Part shown: positions 57,137 to 64,000 of the stretch, piece after piece
How the letters are laid out: the number at the start of each line of letters is the position of its first letter
Numbering within the stretch: position 1 is the stretch's first letter
NCBI GenBank assembly: GCA_016745315.1
Contig: CP066886.1
Location: 6,448,501 to 6,512,500 of the forward strand
Direction: 5' to 3'
Length of the DNA stretch: 64,000 nucleotides
From: Arthrospira sp. PCC 9108
GTDB lineage: Bacteria > Cyanobacteriota > Cyanobacteriia > Cyanobacteriales > Microcoleaceae
The notes under the pieces: generated by a model
What the model was told of the DNA's origin: nothing
Database searches by the model: none
The model's input: only the letters and a program-made list of their open reading frames with translations
Translations under genes and position numbers: made by a program

Positions 57137-58285
57137 ATGAGCGAACAAAACCCTCCCAGACAGGAAAGACATATCACCCTGTCAGTTTCCAATGTTCCCT
57201 TGATTATTGGTTCTGTTTTACTATTAGTTTTATTATGGCAACTTCAGGGATTAATTATCCTGATCATGATTTCAGTAGTATTAGCAGCCTCCATCATTCC
57301 CTTAGTTAACTGGGTGCAATCCCTGAAAATGCCCCGCTGGTTAGCCGTGATTGTAGTATATTTAACCCTAATTGGTGGCATTACCGGATTAGGTTTAATC
57401 ATCGGTCCGAGTGTCGTTGATCAAATTAACCTGTTAGTGCGCCAGTTGCCAATTTTCGCCGAACGCAGCCTCGATCTAGTCAGTAATATCGCCAGCAGTC
57501 TGGGGGAAGATATCCCCGCCTTAATCGATCGCCTAGTAGATACCCAATCCCTGACCAACTGGGTCATCCGCTCATCTCAGCAATTAATTCTCAGATCCTA
57601 CGGAATCACCAGAGGTATTGTCGGAGGGGTATTTAGTCTGATTCTATCACTATTCGTCTCCGGCTATATGGTAGCAGATAGCAAAACTCTGGTCAAAAGT
57701 TTTGTACAATTGTTCCCATACCCGTGGAACGATCGCCTAGCCGCCCAAGCTGTGCCCGTAGGTCGTCGCATCGGCAGTTATATTAGAGGCAGATTAATTG
57801 TATCTGCCATATTAGGGGTGAGCATTACTACCTGTTTAGGATTTTTAGGGCTAAAAGACTATGCTCTAGGTTTGGGTGCGATCGCCGGGTTTACCAATTT
57901 AATCCCCTTCCTAGGTCCAATTTTAGGAGCAATTCCCGCCCTCGTGGTAGCCCTAGCCAAAGGTGGATTTTTATTTTTTTGGGTGTTACTACTGTATGTA
58001 ATCGTGCAGAACCTGGAAACCTACGTTCTCGATCCCTTATTGGTGGGGTCTTCAGTAGGTGTACACCCCCTATATCAGCTTTTATCAGTGTTAGCAGGGG
58101 TGCAGCTTTTAGGGCTAATTGGGGCGTTGATAGTTCCCCCTTGGTGTGCGGGAATTGCAGCCTTAGTGGAAAACTTGTATTTGGAACCCAAACGCCTAGC
58201 CGAACAACAACTAACTTACCCCCAAGGCTCTGTCTCAGACCATCCCTCTGGGGTAATCTTAGATTCAAATTTAGACTCTCCTTGA
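57137..58285 (+). CDS. AI-2E family (PerM/UPF0118) transporter
   Basis: This is a 382-aa membrane protein with about eight hydrophobic segments and family blocks DRLAAQAVPVGRRIGSYIRG, LGAIAGFTNLIPFLGPILGAIPA and VLDPLLVGSSVGVHPL. The family exports small molecules (AI-2 in some bacteria) or acts as a Na+/H+ antiporter; the cyanobacterial substrate is not known. It lies 47 bp upstream of the kinase gene on the same strand and may be co-transcribed with it. Confidence 0.9.
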   Translation: MSEQNPPRQERHITLSVSNVPLIIGSVLLLVLLWQLQGLIILIMISVVLAASIIPLVNWVQSLKMPRWLAVIVVYLTLIGGITGLGLIIGPSVVDQINLLVRQLPIFAERSLDLVSNIASSLGEDIPALIDRLVDTQSLTNWVIRSSQQLILRSYGITRGIVGGVFSLILSLFVSGYMVADSKTLVKSFVQLFPYPWNDRLAAQAVPVGRRIGSYIRGRLIVSAILGVSITTCLGFLGLKDYALGLGAIAGFTNLIPFLGPILGAIPALVVALAKGGFLFFWVLLLYVIVQNLETYVLDPLLVGSSVGVHPLYQLLSVLAGVQLLGLIGALIVPPWCAGIAALVENLYLEPKRLAEQQLTYPQGSVSDHPSGVILDSNLDSP

Positions 58286-58332
58286 TTTCTCACCTAGCAT
58301 CAGCATAAGTCCCCATTTTTGAATTATGAACC

Positions 58333-61212
58333 ATGATCCACCCTCTGCTTCAACAACAACTCCAAGAAATCGGCTTTCAAATGGACACGCCGCCATCAGA
58401 CCCCAAGGCTTGGCGGGAGTTTTTAAAAAAGGTTAGTTCCAGTTATCGCGCCGCCGATCAACAACGGGATTTGGCGGCGCAAACTCTGACATTTTCTTCG
58501 GAGGAAATGCTCGAAAAATATGAACGTCAACGCCAACAGTCAGAAGCGCGGTTAGAAGCAGAACGCGATCGCCTCCAGGCGGTAATTGGTTCCCTCGGTG
58601 CGGGATTATGTATATTAGATGCTCAGGGAAATCTCCTATCGATGAATCCCAAAGCCGAACAACTTTTGGGCTGGTCTGAGTCCGAACTCGCCGGTCAAGA
58701 TTTGTTTAAATTGATTGCTCCCCATTTACAACAATTTCCCCAGCAATTTCCATCTCACCTAAGTCAGAAATGTTCCCCGTCCCCGGAAAACCTGTTAGCA
58801 CCTCCTAAATCTAAGCAAGATTATTTAGCCTGTCGTGATGGTCAATTTTTACCAGTTTCCTACATTCTCAACCCGATTGTAGAAAATGATGCTTGGGTGG
58901 GAACCGTTTTAGTGTTTTTTGATATTAGCGATCGCCAACAAGCCGAACAAGAAGCCGCCCGTTCTCTGTCCATGTTACAAGCCACTTTTGACTCAACGGA
59001 CGCGGGAATTTTAGCCCTGGATCGCTACGGTCAAGTTTGCCATTTTAATCAAAAGTTTGTGCAAATGTGGGAGGTACCCGAATCATTCCTTAACCCTCAT
59101 CAAAATCGCTCAACTTTAGCTTTTGTGATGCGACAATTGAAAAACCCCCCCCAGTTTCTGAAAACTATCATGCAACTGTCCGCCCAACCCTACATCCCTA
59201 CATACGATGTGGTGGAATTTAAAGATGGGCGGATTTTTGAGGTGTATTCTCACCCTTCTAAAGTCGGAAATAAACTGGTGGGTAGGGTTTGGAGCTTCCG
59301 GGATATTACCGAACGAAAAAGAGTCGAAAAAGCCCTGCAAAATCGGGTAGAATTTGAACAGCTCATCACGAATCTATCCACCTATTTTATTAGTCTAAAT
59401 ACCGAGGAAGTTGATGCGGGTATTCAAGAATCCTTACAAAAAATCAGCAATTTTATCGGAGTAGATAGAAGCTATATTTATCTATTTTCTGACCCAGAAC
59501 ATCAAAGCCAATCTATCTACGACTGGCGCTCTACTTTGATGTCTATTAAAGCCGAAAATAACCTGGTATCTGAGTCATCCGACAATGAACCCTTAGACCT
59601 GGTTTCGGTGGTTAAAAATCAAGTCAAGGTCACATCAAATCAACTTAATCCCCAGGTGATTCCTGGGATTATTTCATGGCTGAAAAAATATGAGGTTGTC
59701 CATATTAAATCAGCCAATTTGTCTGGGGACATTATTAAGGATCTGCAATCTCTAGAAAAATTCCATCAAGATACTGGATTGGTCGGTTATGAACATCCAG
59801 AATATATCCAGCATCAACTGCAATTTCTGACGATTATTCCTCTGGTCTGTCGCAAATCTTTAGTAGGCTTTTTGCGCTTTGATAGCCTCAGTTCTTTGGA
59901 TACCTTATCTTCCGATACTATTAGCCTCCTGAAAATGGTGGGAGAAATGTTTTCTAACACTATCGAAAGGCGACGCACGGAAGAAGTGCTACGACAAACA
60001 GAGGCTAAATATCGCAGTATCTTTGAAAACGCGGCTGAGGGTATCTGTCAAACTACCCCAGACGGTCGCTATATTAGCGCTAACCCGGCTTTAGCTAGGA
60101 TTTTGGGGTATGACTCACCGGAGGATTTAATCGCCAATTTGACCGATGTTAGCACCCAGCTTTATGTTAAACCTACCCGACGGGCGGAATTTGTAGCAGC
60201 GATCGCCAAAAGTTCAGTTATATCAGGCTTTGAATCTCAAGTATATCGGCAAGATGGGACAACTATCTGGATTTCGGAAAATGCCAGAGCCGTTTTTGAC
60301 GCTATCGGGGAACTGGTTTGTTATGAAGGAACTGTCGAAGATATCACCGAAGGAAAAAGGGCAGCAGAAGCCTTAGAACGCGCCAAGGAAGCCGCCGAAA
60401 CCGCTAACCGGGCAAAAAGTACATTTTTGGCTAATATGAGCCATGAATTGCGTACTCCCCTCAATGCCATTATCGGCTATAGCGAGATTTTATTGGAGGA
60501 AGCCGAAGAACTAGGATATGAAGATATTGTCCCCGACCTAGAACGGATCTATACTGCGGGCAAAAATCTACTGACTCTGATTAATGATATCCTGGATATC
60601 TCTAAAATTGAAGCGGGGCGGATGGACCTGTTTGTAGAGGCTTTTGATGTTTCGGGTCTCCTAGAAAGTGTTATGGGTACGGCTCAACCGCTGATGTCAA
60701 AAAATAATAACACCCTCACCGTCGATTGTCCTGACAATATCGGGATTATGTATGCTGATGTGACTAAGGTTAGACAGATTTTACTGAATTTGCTCAGTAA
60801 TGCTGCGAAATTTACAACTGATGGGAAAATTAAGATAGAGGTCTCTCGTGTATCCTCCCTCCCCTATAGCCAAGAGTCGGGTTCGGTCGTAGAATTTAAA
60901 GTTCATGATACGGGAATCGGTATGAGTGCCGAACAACAAGAACAACTGTTTCAGCCATTTACCCAGGGGGATGCCTCGACGACTCGACGCTATGGGGGAA
61001 CTGGTTTGGGACTGGCTATTAGCGATCGCTTCTGTCAAATGATGGGAGGTAATATTCAAGTACAGAGTACACTGGGAGAAGGGTCAACCTTTAAGGTGGT
61101 CATCCCTACCCGAGTCAAGGTGAAAACCTCAGAGGCGATCGCTACAACCCAAGATCCAGAAGAGTATTCAGCAGTTGATGCTTATACTGAAGGCTGTTTG
61201 AGCGAGAATTAA
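58333..61212 (+). CDS. PAS-PAS-GAF-PAS sensor histidine kinase
   Basis: This 959-aa soluble kinase starts with a coiled-coil region (about 40-85), then PAS (about 85-205), PAS (about 215-335), GAF (about 345-550), PAS (about 560-685), HisKA (NMSHELRTPLNAIIGYSE, His near 703) and HATPase (HDTGIGMS, GTGLGLA). It has no receiver of its own. The next gene (61278) is a stand-alone receiver, its natural target. Together with the cyclase at 61682 it forms a kinase, receiver, receiver-cyclase set in one direction. Confidence 0.93.
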   Translation: MIHPLLQQQLQEIGFQMDTPPSDPKAWREFLKKVSSSYRAADQQRDLAAQTLTFSSEEMLEKYERQRQQSEARLEAERDRLQAVIGSLGAGLCILDAQGNLLSMNPKAEQLLGWSESELAGQDLFKLIAPHLQQFPQQFPSHLSQKCSPSPENLLAPPKSKQDYLACRDGQFLPVSYILNPIVENDAWVGTVLVFFDISDRQQAEQEAARSLSMLQATFDSTDAGILALDRYGQVCHFNQKFVQMWEVPESFLNPHQNRSTLAFVMRQLKNPPQFLKTIMQLSAQPYIPTYDVVEFKDGRIFEVYSHPSKVGNKLVGRVWSFRDITERKRVEKALQNRVEFEQLITNLSTYFISLNTEEVDAGIQESLQKISNFIGVDRSYIYLFSDPEHQSQSIYDWRSTLMSIKAENNLVSESSDNEPLDLVSVVKNQVKVTSNQLNPQVIPGIISWLKKYEVVHIKSANLSGDIIKDLQSLEKFHQDTGLVGYEHPEYIQHQLQFLTIIPLVCRKSLVGFLRFDSLSSLDTLSSDTISLLKMVGEMFSNTIERRRTEEVLRQTEAKYRSIFENAAEGICQTTPDGRYISANPALARILGYDSPEDLIANLTDVSTQLYVKPTRRAEFVAAIAKSSVISGFESQVYRQDGTTIWISENARAVFDAIGELVCYEGTVEDITEGKRAAEALERAKEAAETANRAKSTFLANMSHELRTPLNAIIGYSEILLEEAEELGYEDIVPDLERIYTAGKNLLTLINDILDISKIEAGRMDLFVEAFDVSGLLESVMGTAQPLMSKNNNTLTVDCPDNIGIMYADVTKVRQILLNLLSNAAKFTTDGKIKIEVSRVSSLPYSQESGSVVEFKVHDTGIGMSAEQQEQLFQPFTQGDASTTRRYGGTGLGLAISDRFCQMMGGNIQVQSTLGEGSTFKVVIPTRVKVKTSEAIATTQDPEEYSAVDAYTEGCLSEN

Positions 61213-61277
61213 CTGGGTAGTTTCCTGGCTTTTTCAGAAAAGATAACTGGTAAAACCCTCAACCTTAAAATTAGATC

Positions 61278-61655
61278 ATGGCTAAGATTCTATTGGTAGA
61301 AGATAATGAAATGAATCGCGATATGCTCAAAAGGCGCTTGAGTCGGAAGGGTTATGATGTCTTAATTGCTGAAGATGGGGCAGAAGGGGTCAATTTAGCC
61401 CAAACACAAGCACCGGATTTGATTTTAATGGATATGAGTCTCCCCATTAAAGATGGATGGCAGGCGACCCGCGAAATTAAGGCAGATACTAAAACTAAGG
61501 AAATTCCAGTGATTGCCCTCACAGCCCATGCTATGGCTGGCGATCGCGAAAAATGTCTCGCTGCTGGCTGTGATGATTATGACACTAAACCAGTGGAATT
61601 CCCCCGCTTACTTGAGAAAATTGAGACTCACCTGAAAAATAAGGCGACTTCGTGA
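61278..61655 (+). CDS. Stand-alone CheY-like response regulator
   Basis: This is a 125-aa receiver with acid pocket VEDN, phospho-acceptor Asp52 (LILMDMSLPIKDG), Thr/Ser in ALTAHA and Lys in DTKPVEF. It has no output domain. It lies 65 bp after the histidine kinase and 26 bp before the receiver-cyclase gene, suggesting a phosphorelay step between them. Confidence 0.95.
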   Translation: MAKILLVEDNEMNRDMLKRRLSRKGYDVLIAEDGAEGVNLAQTQAPDLILMDMSLPIKDGWQATREIKADTKTKEIPVIALTAHAMAGDREKCLAAGCDDYDTKPVEFPRLLEKIETHLKNKATS

Positions 61656-61681
61656 TATCCATCTGTCAGTTCTAAGTTTAG

Positions 61682-62740
61682 ATGAATGGTAACCCGGATC
61701 TTGTATTGATCGTTGATGATAATGAAATCAATCGTGACCTGTTGGCTCGACGTTTACAAAAACAAGGTTACGATGTGCTGGTGGCTTCTAATGGCTTTGA
61801 AGCCTTGAAAATTATGCGATCGACACCCCTGGATCTGGTATTGTTGGATATTATGATGCCACAAATGAACGGCTATCAGGTGCTGGAGTCCCTCAAGGCA
61901 GATCTCCAATTGCGCCATATTCCCGTGATTATGATTTCGGCGGTTAATGATATTGATAGCATTGTTCGGTGTATTGAACTCGGTGCAGAGGATTATCTAT
62001 CTAAACCTTTTAATCATGTTCTACTGCGGGCTAGAATTAATGCTTGTTTAGAAAAAAAACGCCTGCGAGACCAAGAACAAGCCTATCTGCAAAAGTTGGC
62101 GGCGGAACAACAAAAGTCGGAACGGTTATTGCTCAATATCCTTCCTGCACCGATCGCACAACGGTTAAAACAGGGAGAAAGTACCATCGCTGATAGTTTC
62201 GCTGATGTGACTGTATTATTTGCTGATATTGTCAATTTTACTACACTCTCGGCTAATCTCTCCCCGGCTGAATTGGTGGAAATTCTTAATCAAATTTTTT
62301 CGGCTTTTGACCAGTTGGCTGAAAATTACGGACTCGAAAAGATTAAAACTATCGGTGATGCTTATATGGTGGTGGGGGGACTCCCTACCCCAAGACCAGA
62401 CCATGCCGAGGCGATCGCTGATATGGCTTTGGAAATGCAAAAGATTGTGGTAAATTTTACCCTCAAACCAGGGGAAACTCTGACTATGAGAATGGGTATC
62501 AATACGGGTCCGGTAGAGGCGGGGGTGATTGGAACTCGCAAATTTGCTTATGATTTGTGGGGGGATACTGTCAACACTGCTAACCGCATGGAGTCTCATG
62601 GGTTGGCGGGGAAAATTCAAGTGACTGAAACTACCTATCAACGTCTTCGCCATGGTTATGAGTTTGAACCCAGAGGTCTCATTGACGTGAAAGGAAAGGG
62701 GGAAATGAATACCTATTTTCTGATTATGAAAAAGCCTTGA
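61682..62740 (+). CDS. Receiver-coupled class III adenylate cyclase
   Basis: This 352-aa protein has a receiver (residues about 5-125, Asp56 in LVLLDIMMP), a coiled linker (about 125-160) and a class III cyclase domain (about 165-350). It keeps the metal site FADIVNFT, the adenine-selecting Lys in EKIKTIGDAYM and Asp in DLWGDTVNTANRM, which predict cAMP rather than cGMP. The product is probably cAMP made in response to the upstream kinase. Arthrospira-type cyanobacteria are known for several such cyclases and cAMP-dependent motility. Confidence 0.93.
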   Translation: MNGNPDLVLIVDDNEINRDLLARRLQKQGYDVLVASNGFEALKIMRSTPLDLVLLDIMMPQMNGYQVLESLKADLQLRHIPVIMISAVNDIDSIVRCIELGAEDYLSKPFNHVLLRARINACLEKKRLRDQEQAYLQKLAAEQQKSERLLLNILPAPIAQRLKQGESTIADSFADVTVLFADIVNFTTLSANLSPAELVEILNQIFSAFDQLAENYGLEKIKTIGDAYMVVGGLPTPRPDHAEAIADMALEMQKIVVNFTLKPGETLTMRMGINTGPVEAGVIGTRKFAYDLWGDTVNTANRMESHGLAGKIQVTETTYQRLRHGYEFEPRGLIDVKGKGEMNTYFLIMKKP

Positions 62741-62812
62741 CAGGTGAGCGTTGATGATTAACAGTTGATAGATGACGGTTTATTAATCTTTTGGTCTCGG
62801 ACAGGACTTACC

Positions 62813-63340
62813 ATGTTGACTACCCCTGAATTACTCGATTTTTCTAAGTGGCTGGGTATCGCTACCCTGGCTTTCGCGGCATTAACTGTTGTGGCTTTTG
62901 TGCTAAACTGGGGCATTCGTTTTCGCCTAGTGGGGATAACTGCTTTTACCGGAGTCCTCGCTGGCGGCGTTTTCGCTTTGGGGTTGGGATTATTTCAGCG
63001 GGTTGAAATTCCTGGAGCCGTCCGCTATACTAGGGTGTTTGATGATGGCGCTCGTCAAATTGTGATTGCTGTGGCTCCAGATATTACTGAGACTCAACTA
63101 GAGGCGACTCTCCAACAGGCTGCTAGTGACCTGTATTCACCCGGTCGCGGCGGCGCAGGACAAATGCCTTTAGTTATCCGCGCTAGAACTATTGTTCACC
63201 CTCAACCTGGGGTTTCGGAACCGATTTTTTTGGGACGGGTCCAACGGGTATCTGGTTTTGATAATCAAGGAGATGTGGCGATCGCTATTAATCAAGAAAG
63301 TCTCAATCACCTTCAAACAGTCCGCGAAGCTACTAACTAA
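62813..63340 (+). CDS. ycf51: Ycf51 family protein
   Basis: This 175-aa protein with two N-terminal membrane helices matches the Ycf51/DUF2518 family, conserved in cyanobacteria and some algal plastids, function unknown. ATG 62813 (MLTTPELLDFSKWLGI) fits the family start; a TTG at 62765 is unlikely. A C-rich direct repeat (TTCCCCCCCAA-like) follows the stop at 63341-63370. Confidence 0.85.
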   Translation: MLTTPELLDFSKWLGIATLAFAALTVVAFVLNWGIRFRLVGITAFTGVLAGGVFALGLGLFQRVEIPGAVRYTRVFDDGARQIVIAVAPDITETQLEATLQQAASDLYSPGRGGAGQMPLVIRARTIVHPQPGVSEPIFLGRVQRVSGFDNQGDVAIAINQESLNHLQTVREATN

Positions 63341-64000
63341 TTCCCCCCCAATTCCCCCCCCAATTCCTCGTCTATCTACATGGTGGGGGGAAGGAAACCG
63401 GGTTTCTTTGAGAAATCGGGTTTCTAGCAGGGGTGATAGCCTCGGATGTAAATTTAAACAATTGAGAATGCTGGTTTTGATGGGTCTTTTTTCATCCCAG
63501 AAAATCAGTGAATTATAAAAAGCGATCGCCTCAGCAGAAGTGAGTATTTGAAATACTGCGATCGCCTCCGGTTCAGTGTCGAAGCTCAAAAAATAAACCG
63601 TATCATCAAATAAAACAGGTTTTCCCTTCAGGGGACTTATCAATTGAAACTCTAGTTTTTTGTAAAGCCCACAAATCGCGATTTTCCAAGGTTTAAAGGT
63701 ATAGTCTCCTACCCCAAAAATAGCAAAACGAGGATGATTTTGATAAATTTTGCTTTGGCGACCATCTAAATTCGCCGCATTCTGTTCAAGATAATTCCAA
63801 GTTTGGGGCGCATGGTGTTTAATTAAAGCTGTGTCTTCACCCAGAGATTTTTGAGTAACCAGGACATATTTATCAGTTTGGCTAATCTTCCCATTAGCAA
63901 TATCTGAACCTTTCAAAAGTGGAAAAATATAATCATCCTCCAGGTTAACTTTTTCTCCCCAACCATTCACCAGATCATTATTAACTTGACGAAGTTCCAT
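63170..64000 (-). CDS. C-terminal part of a TaqI/Eco57I-like DNA methyltransferase (partial)
   Basis: This reading frame runs off the window edge, so the ATG at 64000 is probably internal. The visible part resembles the target-recognition end of class I N6-adenine methyltransferases or type IIG enzymes (FPLLKGSDI, LDGRQSKIYQN, FAIFGVGDYTF, GKPVLFDDTVYFLSFD, FWDEKRPIK). About residue 183 onward (from 63452 down) the sequence stops looking like the family and reads through a dispersed repeat, then over 171 bp of ycf51 on the other strand. The natural end is probably lost or sits near 63450. No restriction motif is in view. Confidence 0.65.
   Translation of the reverse strand: MELRQVNNDLVNGWGEKVNLEDDYIFPLLKGSDIANGKISQTDKYVLVTQKSLGEDTALIKHHAPQTWNYLEQNAANLDGRQSKIYQNHPRFAIFGVGDYTFKPWKIAICGLYKKLEFQLISPLKGKPVLFDDTVYFLSFDTEPEAIAVFQILTSAEAIAFYNSLIFWDEKRPIKTSILNCLNLHPRLSPLLETRFLKETRFPSPHHVDRRGIGGGIGGELVSSFADCLKVIETFLINSDRHISLIIKTRYPLDPSQKNRFRNPRLRVNNSSSADN
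63394..63424. repeat. Paired GAAAC(C/T)CGGTTTC-type repeat
   Basis: GAAACCGGGTTTC (63394-63406) and GAAATCGGGTTTC (63412-63424) are near-copies, each almost palindromic, 18 bp apart. This is a widespread cyanobacterial dispersed repeat. It is translated as ETRFLKETRF in the minus-strand methyltransferase frame, where it appears to have altered the gene's end. Confidence 0.65.

Noticed and set aside
63192..63518. 108-aa plus-strand ORF over the end of ycf51
   Set aside because: Reads ycf51 in another frame and then the dispersed repeat; no independent support.

Overview
The window looks like the chromosome of a filamentous cyanobacterium, most likely Arthrospira/Limnospira or a close oscillatorialean. 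It carries photosystem genes (psbB, psbT, psaC), the plastid-type gene ycf51, glycolate dehydrogenase genes, many HIP1 octamers (GCGATCGC) and an unusually high density of PAS/GAF histidine kinases. The genus is an inference from overall character; the phylum is secure.

Region 1 (1-5300) is foreign and decayed. It has no HIP1 site before about 4744. A degenerate group II intron, cut off at its 5' side by the window edge, sits inside a phage-tail-like gene. Its maturase ORF is broken by a hairpin insertion and a small deletion. Downstream lie small phage-type ORFs and a D12-class DNA adenine methylase; one small ORF and the methylase appear frameshifted at A-runs. About 950 bp of non-coding DNA with palindromes and direct repeats follows. 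Region 2 (5329-14959) has two giant signalling proteins: a multi-PAS/GAF histidine kinase truncated at its N-terminus, and a Ser/Thr kinase-AAA-GAF-histidine kinase fusion. Region 3 (15057-16421) has a duplicated DUF305 lipoprotein and a small secreted protein.

Region 4 (16502-24920) is the most interesting block. It is a tight five-gene minus-strand operon: a membrane-anchored type-I periplasmic-binding protein with a cytoplasmic Cys motif, a membrane vWA protein, a 1101-aa tubulin/FtsZ-like protein with a zinc ribbon, a YidD-like protein with a Cys-rich tail, and a small membrane protein. Upstream are tandem 22-bp AT-rich repeats and a divergent gene with a vMAP-type HTH domain. I propose a membrane-sensing cytoskeletal or membrane-remodelling system.

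Region 5 (24940-37330) holds a frameshifted EamA transporter, pmbA/tldE, tldD, clpS, a CPBP protease, a [2Fe-2S] ferredoxin, yjbQ next to an IS200/IS605-type end remnant, a hybrid histidine kinase split by an in-frame TGA, a 107-bp tandem duplication covering the glcF stop, and glcF/glcE. Region 6 (37950-44009) has a PAS-GGDEF-EAL protein, a DUF433 protein and glmS. Region 7 (44078-46758) is a RAYT transposase flanked by two large arrays of palindromic repeats that share the core GTTGGGT/ACCCAAC. Region 8 (46837-53762) is core metabolism and photosynthesis: psaC, an HdrB-like protein, acpP-fabF, murI, nrdR, psbT and psbB. Region 9 (54178-64000) has a small unknown gene, a double glycosyltransferase, an AI-2E transporter, a signalling cluster (histidine kinase, receiver, receiver-adenylate cyclase), ycf51, and the C-terminal part of a TaqI/Eco57I-like DNA methyltransferase running off the window.

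I saw no tRNA, rRNA or CRISPR array.
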